Assembly: GCF_000418325.1 (NCBI RefSeq)
Contig: NC_021658.1
Coordinates: forward strand, 5,629,501-5,693,500
Origin: Sorangium cellulosum So0157-2
GTDB lineage: Bacteria > Myxococcota_A > Polyangia > Polyangiales > Polyangiaceae
DNA length: 64,000 nucleotides
Direction: 5' to 3'
The position numbers and the translations under genes were made by a program. The notes under the pieces are model-generated. The model was not told the DNA's origin, did not search any database, and was given only the letters and a program-made list of their open reading frames with translations. This document shows positions 9,604 to 17,953 of this stretch, piece after piece; the stretch's first letter is position 1, and every line of letters starts with the position of its first letter.

Positions 9604-9623
9604 ATCGATGCATCGATCGATGC
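9604..9623. repeat. Overlapping perfect palindromes after the floA operon
   Basis: Two perfect 14-bp palindromes overlap: ATCGATGCATCGAT (9604-9617) and GCATCGATCGATGC (9610-9623). They begin 3 bases after the stop of the operon. There is no following T-run, so an intrinsic terminator is not obvious. A regulatory or recombination site, or an element boundary, is as likely. Confidence 0.6.
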
Positions 9624-9893
9624 GAGAAATGAACCGCCAAGCCACCGAGAACGCCAAGAAATAGATTGACCCCTGGGAAGAGGATCGCAAGGGCACAAGG
9701 GACGCCAGGGGAAGAGAAGAATACAACTCCATCTCTGTCCCATTGCGATTTCAATTTACCAAGAACTGTTCGCACGATCGGCGGCAGTCGTAACGTTCAG
9801 AGTTCAATCCACGGATCCACGGACCAGAACCGACAAGTCCAACGAGCTCACCGGCTCGTGTGATATCGTCCACCCCACGCTGGAGACGAGATC
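9624..9893. other. AT-richer intergenic stretch with GCCAAG-type repeats
   Basis: Noticeably less GC-rich than the surroundings. It contains the spaced repeat phrases accgccaag and aacgccaag (9632-9660), and related pieces (gacgccagg) further on. Similar gccaag phrases recur in intergenic DNA of several bacterial groups. No gene could be read in it. The end supplies the promoter and GGAG ribosome-binding site of the AAA+ remnant at 9894. Confidence 0.4.
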
Positions 9894-10383
9894 ATGGACA
9901 ACGAAAAGCCCCAAAACCTCACCCCATCTCTCACGGATCTGATGGGCGCCATGGCGGCGGCCCAGGCCGCGCAAGAGCCGTTCTTCCTCGGCCGCCTCCG
10001 CGGGCACTTCGGCGCCGACCCCCGTCTTGACCACCAACCGCCCGCAGGCCCTGGAGCCGGCGCTGGCGGCGCGGCCGAGGCGGATCGATCTCGCCGTGGA
10101 GGTCCCGCTGCCGGACGCCGACTGCCGGCGGCTGCTCGCGCTCTACGGGCGCGGCCTCTCGCTCAGGGGCGACGACCTCGCGCCGCTCATCGCGCGGACC
10201 GAGGGGGTGAGCGCGGCGTTCATCCGCGAGCTCCTGCGGCGGGCGGCGCTGTTCGCGGCCGACGCGGGGCGCGGCGCCGCGGTCGCCGAGGAGGACCTCA
10301 AGGAGGCGCTGCACGAGCTCCTCGTCGACGGGGGGGCGCTCACCCGGAGCCTCCTCGGCGCTCAGGGCCACCGCGCCTCGTGA
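9894..10383 (+). pseudogene. AAA+ ATPase, core deleted (head and tail only)
   Basis: The first ~43 codons from the ATG at 9894 (good GGAG ribosome-binding site) give an N-terminus ending in F-F-L-G-R-L-R-G-H-F-G-A-D-P, as found at the head of a myxobacterial AAA+ ATPase family. At about 10019-10024 the reading switches by one frame to T-T-N-R-P-Q-A-L-E-P-A-L-A-A-R-P. This is the sensor-1/second-region-of-homology part of an AAA+ domain, followed by the C-terminal lid to the stop at 10383. Walker A, Walker B and several hundred residues between are missing. The simplest reading is one gene with an internal deletion of roughly 1 kb that also broke the frame. The tail alone could not hydrolyse ATP. 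Confidence 0.8.
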
Positions 10384-10422
10384 TCGCCCCCTGGCCGGAC
10401 TCCTGGCGGGTCGAATCAGGCC

Positions 10423-11796
10423 TCACGCCCCCTCCTCGCCGTCGCCCCCCCCGCCGAACCAGCGCTGCAGCGTCCGCCGGTCGACGCCGAGCAGCGCCGC
10501 CGCCCGCTGCTTCTTGCCGCCCGCGCGCCTGAGGACGATCTGCGCGTACTCGCGCTGGAGCTCGTCGAGCGTCATCAGCCGATCCGCCGCGGCCTCCAGG
10601 AAATCCGGCGCGCCTCGCCGCGCGCGCACGCCCTCCGGGAGGTCGTCCGGGGAGATCCGCCCGCCGTCGCAGAGCGCCGCCGCCCGCTCGATCGCGTTCT
10701 CCAGCTCGCGGACGTTGCCGGGCCAGTCGTACGCGAGCAGGCGCTTCAGCGCCGCGCCCGAGAACCCCGCGATCGGCTTGCCCGCGTTCGCGGCCGCGCG
10801 CGCCAGGAAGTGCTCGGCCAGCGGCACGATGTCGTCCGTCCGGTGCTTGAGCGGCGGGATCGCGATCTCGATCACCGCGAGCCGGTAGAAGAGATCCTCG
10901 CGAAAGGCGCGCTCGGCGACCGCCGCGCGCAGATCGCGGTTCGTCGCCGCGATGACGCGCACGTCGACCGGCTCCGACGACACCGAGCCGACCGGGCGGA
11001 CCTCCCGCTCCTGGAGCGCGCGCAGGAGCTTCGCCTGGAGCGGCAGCGCGAGCTCGCTCACCTCGTCGAGGAAGAGCGTCCCGCCGTCGGCCTCCTGGAA
11101 CATCCCGGGCCGATCGCTGCGCGCGTCCGTGTACGCGCCCTTGCGCACCCCGAACAGCTCCGCCTCGATGAGCGCCTCGGGGATCGCCGCGCAGTTGACC
11201 GCCACGAACTTCCGCCCGCGGCGCCGGCTCTCGCCGTGGAGCGCGCGCGCCACGAGCTCCTTGCCGCTGCCGCTCGGGCCGCTCACGAGCACCGTCGCCG
11301 GGTTGTCCGCGACGCGCCGCACGAGCGCGATCACCTCCTCGATCGCCCGGCTGCGGCCGATCATGCCCGCGATCGAGAACCGGTGCGCCACCTCCGAGCG
11401 CAGCTCGGTCAGCTCGACCGTCATCGCGCGCTGCCCGAGCGCCCGCTCCATCCGCAGCGCCATGTCCGCCGGCTGGAACGGCTTCGGCAGGTAGTCGAAC
11501 GCGCCGGCGCGCATGGCGCGCACCGCGGTGTCGATCGAGCCGAACGCCGTCATGGCGATGATCGCGGCCCGCGGGTCGAAGCGCGCGATCTGCTCGATGA
11601 GCTCGATCCCGTCCATCTCCGGCATGCGCACGTCGGTCACGACGAGGTCGAACTCCCGCTCCTCGAGGAGCGGCAGCGCGAGCAGCGGCGCGGTCAGCGT
11701 CGTCGGCTCGTGGCCCATGTCGCGGGCGATGTCGGCCACGAGCTTCACCATCTCGAGCTCGTCGTCGACGACGAGCACCCTCGCGCGCGGGCTCAC
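10423..11796 (-). CDS. NtrC-family sigma-54-dependent response regulator
   Basis: 457 residues. The receiver domain is at 1-120, with the D-D acidic pair at 11-12, phospho-acceptor Asp55 in V-V-T-D-V-R-M-P and a conserved K-P-F loop. The AAA+ domain is at about 140-375, with Walker A G-P-S-G-S-G-K-E, Walker B G-T-L-F-L-D-E and W-P-G-N-V-R-E-L. A Fis-type helix-turn-helix ends the protein (A-A-L-L-G-V-D-R-R-T-L-Q-R-W-F). The sigma-54 contact loop reads G-A-Y-T-D-A rather than G-A-F-T-G-A. The GTG start at 11796 overlaps the stop of the kinase gene (GTGA), so the two form a translationally coupled two-component pair. Target genes are not evident. Confidence 0.92.
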   Translation of the reverse strand: MSPRARVLVVDDELEMVKLVADIARDMGHEPTTLTAPLLALPLLEEREFDLVVTDVRMPEMDGIELIEQIARFDPRAAIIAMTAFGSIDTAVRAMRAGAFDYLPKPFQPADMALRMERALGQRAMTVELTELRSEVAHRFSIAGMIGRSRAIEEVIALVRRVADNPATVLVSGPSGSGKELVARALHGESRRRGRKFVAVNCAAIPEALIEAELFGVRKGAYTDARSDRPGMFQEADGGTLFLDEVSELALPLQAKLLRALQEREVRPVGSVSSEPVDVRVIAATNRDLRAAVAERAFREDLFYRLAVIEIAIPPLKHRTDDIVPLAEHFLARAAANAGKPIAGFSGAALKRLLAYDWPGNVRELENAIERAAALCDGGRISPDDLPEGVRARRGAPDFLEAAADRLMTLDELQREYAQIVLRRAGGKKQRAAALLGVDRRTLQRWFGGGGDGEEGA

Positions 11797-13274
11797 GCGC
11801 GGGCCTCCGCCGCGCCGCGCGCGACGAGCGGCGCGGCGGCGCCGCGCGGCAGGGTGACGCGGAAGCAGGCGCCGCCGCGGCCGGTGCGGACGAGCTCGAC
11901 CGAGCCGCCGGCGTCGCGCACGATCCCCTCGACGATCGCCAGGCCGAGCCCGGTGCCGCCGCCGTCGCCCCGCGACGTGAAGAACGCCTCGAAGATGCGC
12001 GCGGCGACGCCCGGCGGGACGCCCGGGCCGCGATCCTCGACCTCGAACGACGCCTTGCGGCCGTCGGCCTGCGCGAGGCGCACCGCGATCTCTCCGCCGT
12101 TCGGCTGCGCCTGCGCCGCGTTCAGGCACAGGTTGAACAGCACCTGGAACAGGTGATCCGCGTCGAGCGCCACGTGGAGCGGCGCGTCGTCGTGGTCGAT
12201 CCGCGTCGTGATCCCGCGCTGCCGGCACTCCGGCCCGAGGAACGCGAGCACCTCGCGCGCGACCTGGGCCACGTCGCTGCCGCGGCCGAGGGTCCGCGGC
12301 GGGCGGGCGATGGAGAGCAGCCGCGCCACCACGCGGGAGATGCGCTCGGACTGCGTGGCGATCGTCTCGAGCTCGCCGCGGGCGGCCTCGGGCCAGCCGG
12401 GCTGGTCGGCGAGGCGGCGCGCGCGCGCCAGGATGACGTTGAGGGGCGAGCCGATCTCGTGGCCGATCGAGGCGACCACCTGCCCGACGGCCGACAGCGC
12501 GTGCGCCTGCTGGAGCTTGCGCTCGACGGCGGCCCGGGCGGCCTGCTCCTGCTCCAGGTGGGCGCGGGCCTCGGCGAGCGAGGCGGTCATCGCGTTGAAC
12601 GCCCGCGCGAGCCGCCGGAGCTCCTCGGCGCCCGCCTCGGGCACCGTCACCCCGAGCTCGCCGCGCGCCACCCGCTCGACGCCCGCCACGATCGCGCCGG
12701 CCGGCCGCCCGACCGTCGCCCGGCTCGCGAACGCGGCGATCAGCGCCGTGGCGGCGAGGAGCGCGGCCCCGGTGAGCGCCAGCCCGCGGTTCGAGCTGCG
12801 CGCGAACGCGTCCAGGTAGCGCAGCTCCCGGACGACCACGGCGACCACCGACAGCCCGCGCTGCGAGAACGTGACGGTGCGCACGAGCGCCGGCGCCCCG
12901 CCGAGCGTGCGCTCCTCCTCGATCTCGGCGCCCGTCGAGAGCGCCCTCCGCGCCAGCGCCGCGAGCTCCGCCGCCTCGCCGGCGATCGGATCGGTCACGA
13001 GGATCGGGCCCCCGGCCGCGTCGAACGCCGCGATCCCGAGGATGCGGTCGGCCTGCGCGAGCCGCTCGATGCGGTGCTTGAGCAGCTCGACCTGGCCCCG
13101 CTCGACGGCGCCGCCGATCGCCGCCTCGACGAGGCTCGCGTGGTGGCGCAGCTCGGCGGCCGCCTGGCTGCGGAGGAACTGGTGCCGCGTCGTGTGGATG
13201 ACCGCCCCGTAGAGCGCGACGGCCAGGACGATCGGCACGAGGAGCATGAGCCACAGCTGGAGCGTCAGCCCCAT
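11793..13274 (-). CDS. Sensor histidine kinase, partner of the NtrC-type regulator
   Basis: 493 residues: TM1 at about 6-26, a periplasmic sensor of about 130 residues, TM2 at about 163-183, and HAMP at about 184-236. After a short coiled coil comes the H-box S-I-G-H-E-I-G-S-P-L-N with His272. The ATPase domain has N-box N-L-C-L-N-A-A-Q-A, G1 D-R-G-P-G-V and G2 G-G-T-G-L-G-L-A. The architecture is NtrB/AtoS-like. The ATG at 13274 was preferred because GAGAGGGGCGG precedes it and the TM helix starts at once; an ATG at 13307 is the alternative. The Cys-rich lipoprotein gene just upstream on the same strand may provide a periplasmic input. Confidence 0.9.
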   Translation of the reverse strand: MGLTLQLWLMLLVPIVLAVALYGAVIHTTRHQFLRSQAAAELRHHASLVEAAIGGAVERGQVELLKHRIERLAQADRILGIAAFDAAGGPILVTDPIAGEAAELAALARRALSTGAEIEEERTLGGAPALVRTVTFSQRGLSVVAVVVRELRYLDAFARSSNRGLALTGAALLAATALIAAFASRATVGRPAGAIVAGVERVARGELGVTVPEAGAEELRRLARAFNAMTASLAEARAHLEQEQAARAAVERKLQQAHALSAVGQVVASIGHEIGSPLNVILARARRLADQPGWPEAARGELETIATQSERISRVVARLLSIARPPRTLGRGSDVAQVAREVLAFLGPECRQRGITTRIDHDDAPLHVALDADHLFQVLFNLCLNAAQAQPNGGEIAVRLAQADGRKASFEVEDRGPGVPPGVAARIFEAFFTSRGDGGGTGLGLAIVEGIVRDAGGSVELVRTGRGGACFRVTLPRGAAAPLVARGAAEARA

Positions 13275-13344
13275 GGTGGTCCGCCCCTCTCGGCTTCGCG
13301 CGTTCATGCGATCCATTGTCTCAGGTGCGACACGATGTCGCACG

Positions 13345-13662
13345 TCACCGGTCCTCGCACGTGCCATCGCGGCAGAGCTGGTCGGATCGGCAGTCGCGCG
13401 CGTCCCGGCACCGGAGCACGCAGCGCCCGTCGACGCACTCGTTCCCTGCGCCGCAGATCGCGCTGGAGAGGCACTCCACGCACGTCGCGCTGATGCAGTA
13501 CCTGAGATCCTCGTCGCGGCGCCGGCACTCGGCATCTCTGGAACAGGGCGCGTTCTGCGGGTCCGGCGCGCACCCCGCGGCCAGAGGTGCGGCGATCGCG
13601 GCGATCGCGGCGAGGAGCGCGATGGGGCGGGGGCGCGGTGCGGAGCCTGTCCTTGTCGTCAT
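13345..13662 (-). CDS. Cysteine-rich lipoprotein, hypothetical
   Basis: 105 residues. The signal peptide ends in a lipobox, L-A-A-G-C, with the lipidated Cys at about 31. The mature part carries about a dozen cysteines in repeated C-x(5)-C type spacing (C-S-R-D-A-E-C, C-V-D-G-R-C, C-R-D-A-R-D-C, C-R-D-G-T-C). This resembles the short disulphide-rich repeats (myxococcus Cys-rich type) common in myxobacterial surface proteins. It lies 70 bp upstream of the histidine kinase on the same strand and could be co-transcribed with it. No function is known. The ATG at 13662 is the only start that gives a proper lipoprotein signal. Confidence 0.7.
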   Translation of the reverse strand: MTTRTGSAPRPRPIALLAAIAAIAAPLAAGCAPDPQNAPCSRDAECRRRDEDLRYCISATCVECLSSAICGAGNECVDGRCVLRCRDARDCRSDQLCRDGTCEDR

Positions 13663-13815
13663 GTGCCTGCGGGCAGCAACTCCCAAGCCACGTGGGCACG
13701 GATGCTGCTCCACCACGGGCAGGCTGCGCTCGCGCGAGGGTCGCGGCGCGCAAGGCGTGCAAGGAACACCCGCGCGGGCGCCCGCGTTCCATCCGTGGCC
13801 CGAGAGCGGCCGCGG

Positions 13816-14784
13816 ATGGTGCGCGGACACTCGATCTGGAAGACCACGTTGATCCCGGAAGTCCTCATCAAGCGAGCTTTCCCGGCGCTCCTCGGCGGGA
13901 TGATCATGACGGCTGCGTACCAGCAGGCCTCCGGGATCTCGTACCTCGTCGAGGAAGCGTGGCTCTCCGGGCTGCCCGCGGCTCGGTCGGAGCCGCCGCC
14001 GCCGCCGCCCGTCCTCGAGCCCAGCGATCACGCGACCAGCGCGGCGGCGATCCTCGCGCGGAACCCGTTCGACTCGAGGACAGGGCCCCTCACGCCGAGG
14101 CCCGCGCACGAGGAGGCGGACGAGGACCCCGTGGCCTTCGGTGATCCGCTGCTCGATCCGACCTGCGAGGGCGCGCGCGTCCTGCTCATCGCCGCCTCGG
14201 AGGATCCCTCCTGGTCGTTCGCCACGATCGCGGTGGGGCGAGGGGAGCCGCTCCTCCGCCGGGCGGGCGATGCGGTCGAGGGCCGCTCGGTCCTCGCGAT
14301 CGGCTGGGACCGCGTGTGGCTGGCCGAGCCGGGGGCGCGCTGCCAGGTCCGCATCGGCGACAACCGGCGCGCGCCGGCGCCGCCTGCGCGCCGCCCCGCG
14401 CCGAAGCCGCCGAAGCGCGGCGCGCTCCCGCCGGAGATCGCGTCGAAGATCCGGAAGGTGAGCGACACCGAGTTCATCGTCGACCGGACGGCGATCGATC
14501 TCGTCCTGGAGAAGCAAGGCGAGCTCATGCGCTCTGCGCGGATCGTCCCCGTCCGCGAGGGAGAGCGGGTGATCGGCGTCCGCCTCTCGCGCGTCGGGGC
14601 CGGCTCGCTCTTGACCGCGGTCGGCCTGCGCAAGGGGGACACCCTCCGGTCGATCAACGGCTTCGATCTGACGGACCCGCAGAGCGCCCTCCAGGCCTAT
14701 GCCCGGCTGCGCTCGGCGGACAACCTCGCGATCGCCGTCCAGCGGGGCGGAAAGGACATGACGATCGACCTCCGGATCCGGTGA
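13816..14784 (+). CDS. gspC: GspC-like type II secretion protein with PDZ domain
   Basis: 322 residues: a short cytosolic N-terminus, one TM helix at about 18-38 (L-L-G-G-M-I-M-T-A-A-Y), and a proline-rich linker. A homology region follows at about 70-190, with N-P-F-D near its start. An extended K-P-P-K-R stretch leads to a C-terminal PDZ domain (about 225-320) ending in D-M-T-I-D-L-R-I-R. GspC links the inner-membrane platform of the type II secretion system to the outer-membrane secretin GspD. No other gsp gene is in the window, so this is an orphan copy. The start is placed at the ATG at 13816; shorter starts near the TM helix are possible. Confidence 0.8.
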   Translation: MVRGHSIWKTTLIPEVLIKRAFPALLGGMIMTAAYQQASGISYLVEEAWLSGLPAARSEPPPPPPVLEPSDHATSAAAILARNPFDSRTGPLTPRPAHEEADEDPVAFGDPLLDPTCEGARVLLIAASEDPSWSFATIAVGRGEPLLRRAGDAVEGRSVLAIGWDRVWLAEPGARCQVRIGDNRRAPAPPARRPAPKPPKRGALPPEIASKIRKVSDTEFIVDRTAIDLVLEKQGELMRSARIVPVREGERVIGVRLSRVGAGSLLTAVGLRKGDTLRSINGFDLTDPQSALQAYARLRSADNLAIAVQRGGKDMTIDLRIR

Positions 14785-14792
14785 GCTTGCGC

Positions 14793-15251
14793 TTACAGGT
14801 CCATGACCTCGACGTGATCCGACGCGGAGGCTCCCTCCGTGATGCGCAGGAGGCCGTCGAGCAGGTGGCCGAAGACATCGTCGAGGCTGTCGCCGGACGG
14901 CGCGCCGAGCAGCGGCACCGAGTCGCCCCAGTCCTTGACGAGCATCGTCTCGCGCTCCGCCGGCGGCGGCCAGCGCAGGCTGAGGACCGCGCGGGTCCGG
15001 CCGCTGATCGCCAGCGCGTCGAGCGGGCGCCCCGCGAGCGCGGCCCGCGCCCGCCGGAGCTCGTCGTGGAGCTGTTGCGCCGGGAGCACCACGCGCTGCC
15101 CGCCGAGGGCCCCGGCCGCGCCGTGGATCGCCGCGAACTCCTCGCTCGGACACCCGTCTTCGAGGTGGTGCTGGATGCTGTCCCGCATGAGCGCGTACAC
15201 GATCCAGCGCTGCTCGATCCACCCCTTGGGTCCAGAGAAGGACAGGCTCAT
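14793..15251 (-). CDS. Hypothetical protein
   Basis: 152 residues, soluble, with no signal peptide. It starts M-S-L-S-F-S-G-P-K-G-W-I-E-Q-R-W and has an Ala/Arg-rich helical middle and an acidic C-terminus. GC3 bias and the absence of a competing frame support it as a real gene. It converges on gspC with 8 bp between the stops. I recognise no domain. The ATG at 15251 was preferred to one 12 codons upstream because the extra residues are not coding-like. Confidence 0.55.
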   Translation of the reverse strand: MSLSFSGPKGWIEQRWIVYALMRDSIQHHLEDGCPSEEFAAIHGAAGALGGQRVVLPAQQLHDELRRARAALAGRPLDALAISGRTRAVLSLRWPPPAERETMLVKDWGDSVPLLGAPSGDSLDDVFGHLLDGLLRITEGASASDHVEVMDL

Positions 15252-15462
15252 GACCGGATTCTTAGCTCGCTCATTGTTTGAGATCAAACCGATTTCCGCG
15301 GCGAACGCTCGGCTCCGGACCTCGCCTTATTTCCTCGGCTCCGCCCCCGGCGTCCGCTTCGCGGCCGCCCTGGAAGCCGCTCGCCCCCCAGAGCGCCTGA
15401 GCTAGGATGGGCGAGCTGATGGACCCGCGGATGTCGACATCCCCCGAGGGAGCCAGCCACCG

Positions 15463-16203
15463 TTGAGCACGCCGGCGAGGTTGAACGGTACGGTGTTCGC
15501 CTCGGAGACGCGGATGCTCTACGTGGGCCCCCTCGTCGCCACGAGGCGCCACGCGCATCACGCGGCCCAGGTCGTCATCGCGCCGCAGGGGCTGTGCATC
15601 GAGGACGGCGCCGGCGGACGCCTTCACGCGGGCGCCGCCGTCATTCCCCCACGCATGCACCATCGACACGGCGCGTGCGCGCACGCTGCGATGCTGTTCC
15701 TCGACGGGGACGACGTGGCGAGCCGAGCGCTCTCTCGTGACGCCGAGCCCCGGTGCGCGACGTGGGGCCGCGACGCGATCGACGTGAGCGTCCCCCGCGA
15801 CCCCACGCCGGAGACGGCGCGCGCCCTCATGGCCTCGATCCTCGCCGCCGTCGACCTGCGTCAGCCGCCGGAGCCGCGACACCCGGCGGCACGCCGGATG
15901 TGCGCCTACCTCGACGGCTCCGACCCGGTCGACCTCGCGCGCCTCTCGCACGAGGCCGGGCTCTCGCCGCGGCAGATGCGCCATGCCTTCGCGCGTGACG
16001 TCGGGCTCCCGATGCGCGCGTACCTGCGGTGGAAGCGCCTGCGCCGCGCCATCGCCGCGGTGGAGGGGGGAGCCAGCCTGAGCGCCGCCGCGGCCGCCGG
16101 CGGGTTCGCGGACAGCGCCCACCTGAGCCGCGTCTTCCGGGAGCAGTTCGGAATGACGCCGACGCAGGGGCTGAGCTCGATCACGTGGCGGACGCTCGAC
16201 TGA
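15463..16203 (+). CDS. AraC-family transcriptional regulator
   Basis: 246 residues. The N-terminal half is a small cupin-like sensing domain (R-H-A-H-H-A-A-Q and H-H-R-H-G are typical of the AraC cupin pocket). The C-terminal ~100 residues are the double helix-turn-helix, with L-S-H-E-A-G-L-S-P-R-Q-M-R-H-A-F and the signature F-A-D-S-A-H-L-S-R-V-F-R-E-Q-F-G-M-T-P. The start is a TTG with a GAGGGAG ribosome-binding site. Its 3' end overlaps the DinB gene by 23 bp on the opposite strand. No adjacent target is obvious; the DinB gene is the nearest candidate. Confidence 0.88.
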   Translation: MSTPARLNGTVFASETRMLYVGPLVATRRHAHHAAQVVIAPQGLCIEDGAGGRLHAGAAVIPPRMHHRHGACAHAAMLFLDGDDVASRALSRDAEPRCATWGRDAIDVSVPRDPTPETARALMASILAAVDLRQPPEPRHPAARRMCAYLDGSDPVDLARLSHEAGLSPRQMRHAFARDVGLPMRAYLRWKRLRRAIAAVEGGASLSAAAAAGGFADSAHLSRVFREQFGMTPTQGLSSITWRTLD

Positions 16204-16681
16204 CGAGGAACTCGGGGAATCCGTCCCTCCGGCGCGGCATCCCGCATTGGATCATGATGGCATCCACGTTTCCGCGGTGATGGGTCGTGTGTGTGACCAC
16301 GTGGAGGATCATCGTGGCCGCGGTCATCGGCACGACTTTGCCGTCGGTGAAGCGCGCGTCGCGAGGTCGTGCGAGCTCCTCCGGTCCGAGCGACGCCGCG
16401 GTATCCACATACCAGCGGTCGACGGCCTCGGATCCGCGATCGAGCTCCTCGAGCGCGGGGAGGATCGCGCTCTGCGTGGACTCGTAGCCGTGCGAAATGC
16501 CCTGGAGGTGGGCCTGGAAGATGCGGCTGACGACGTGGATGTGGTCGAGGACGCGCAAGATGAGGTCTGCGCCCTTCTGCGACCCGAAAGCATCGACGTC
16601 GCGAAGTGCGGCGAAGAGCTGTCGGTTGGCCCACGCGGCGTGAGCGACGAGCGTTTGGAGTGGTTGCATCGGACGGTTCAT
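16181..16681 (-). CDS. DinB-family putative metal-dependent protein
   Basis: 166 residues forming a DinB/YfiT four-helix bundle. The three metal-binding histidines of the family are likely the His in V-L-D-H-I-H-V-V (about residue 46-48) and the two in the H-V-V-T-H-T-T-H-H-R-G-N motif (about 127-135). Family members are damage-inducible or act as thiol-dependent transferases, and some detoxify small electrophiles. The exact activity cannot be assigned. It ends inside the AraC gene (23-bp tail-to-tail overlap). Confidence 0.85.
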   Translation of the reverse strand: MNRPMQPLQTLVAHAAWANRQLFAALRDVDAFGSQKGADLILRVLDHIHVVSRIFQAHLQGISHGYESTQSAILPALEELDRGSEAVDRWYVDTAASLGPEELARPRDARFTDGKVVPMTAATMILHVVTHTTHHRGNVDAIMIQCGMPRRRDGFPEFLVSRASAT

Positions 16682-16964
16682 GCGTCCGAGCGTAGGCAGC
16701 GAGCGGTCTGCACGCTTGAACGCAACGGCGGGCTCGGCGCCGCGCCGGGCCGAGCGCGCGAGCGACGTCGCGAATCGGCGGCCCCTCGGCCAGCCACCCG
16801 CAGGAGCTGCGGGGGCCCGCCGCCGGGCATCGCGTGGGATCAGCTCGCGCGGTGCTGGGTACCCTCGCCGGGCGTGATGAAGATCATCACGCTCCGGTGC
16901 CCAAGTTCGTCCCTGGTGACGGCGAAGAAGAGGGCGAGCGCGGCCGGGCGTCGCGCGCGGCGGC

Positions 16965-17579
16965 TCAACCGTCGAGCAGGAACGAGCCGAACGTCGGCTC
17001 GCCCGCGCGCCGGTAGGTGTTGACGACGACGCCCCGCCCGGTCGTGCGCATGCCCCGGAGCTCGAAGGCCGTGGGCGCGACGCGCTCGAAGAGGCGCTTG
17101 CCGGCGCCGAGCACGACCGGGAACGTGAGCACGTGCAGCTCGTCGACGAGGCGGTGCGAGAGCAGCGTCTGCGCGAGGCCCGCGCTGCCGTGCACTTGCA
17201 CCTCGCGCTCGTAGCGTTGCTTCAGGCCGGCGACGCCGGCTACGACGTCGCGCTCGATCGTCGCGGGGCCCCACTCGGCGCGCCCGAGCGTGCTGCTGGC
17301 GACGTGCTTGGGCAGCGCGTTCAGGGCGCTGGCGATCGGGTCGGCCGGGTCGGTCACGCGGGGCCAGTGCGACGCGAAGATCTGGTAGGTGCCGCGCCCG
17401 AGCAAGAACGCGTCGGCGCGCTTGAACACGTCGACCATGAAGGCGCCCAGGTCGTCGTCGAAGTGGGGCCGCACCCAGCCCTCGTAGGTGAAGCCCCCGC
17501 TCGGATCTTCGCCCGGCCCGCCGGGGGCCTGCATCACGCCGTCGAGCGTCACGAACGTCGTCATCGTCAAGATCGCCAT
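16965..17579 (-). CDS. Dihydrofolate reductase-family / RibD C-terminal-like protein
   Basis: 204 residues. T-L-D-G-V-M-Q-A-P-G near the N-terminus, L-L-G-R-G-T-Y at about 60 and V-H-G-S-A-G-L-A-Q-T-L at about 128 are the nucleotide-binding landmarks of the RibD C-terminal/DHFR-like fold. Members are NADPH-dependent reductases of unknown substrate, distinct from true FolA. It stands alone, with 283 bp to the DinB gene and 374 bp to the CBS gene. Confident on the family; the physiological role is unknown. Confidence 0.87.
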   Translation of the reverse strand: MAILTMTTFVTLDGVMQAPGGPGEDPSGGFTYEGWVRPHFDDDLGAFMVDVFKRADAFLLGRGTYQIFASHWPRVTDPADPIASALNALPKHVASSTLGRAEWGPATIERDVVAGVAGLKQRYEREVQVHGSAGLAQTLLSHRLVDELHVLTFPVVLGAGKRLFERVAPTAFELRGMRTTGRGVVVNTYRRAGEPTFGSFLLDG

Positions 17580-17953
17580 GGCTCACGCTCCTCGGGGCGC
17601 AGCGGGACGGTCCGCCGCGGCCTCTGTCTCTTTGACCCCGCGAGCCGCCGAGGATCATCGGCCCGACGACGATTTCTCCCCGCCGGCCGGCGCCGGCTCG
17701 GGCGACGCCGGCACGAGGTCAGCCTGAGGATGGGGGAGGGCAGGGGACCGGCCAGACCGAGCGCTGGAGAGCGCCGCCGCCTCGTGCCCGCTCGGTCGTC
17801 GCGGGATCGCATCTCGCGCCATCCCCGGTTCGTCGCGAGCTCGACACCCGTGCCTCGCGGCGCGATGGCTCGTCATTTGCTGGTGCTGGATCTCCAGACG
17901 AGACGATGGGCGTCTCGAACACGAAGCGGAATTCGATGCCAGGAGAAGAGACA
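17580..17953. other. Intergenic, 374 bp, divergent promoter region
   Basis: It lies between two divergent genes, so it should carry both promoters. No conserved coding remnant was read. The AGGAGAAG at 17941-17948 is the ribosome-binding site of the CBS gene. Confidence 0.4.
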
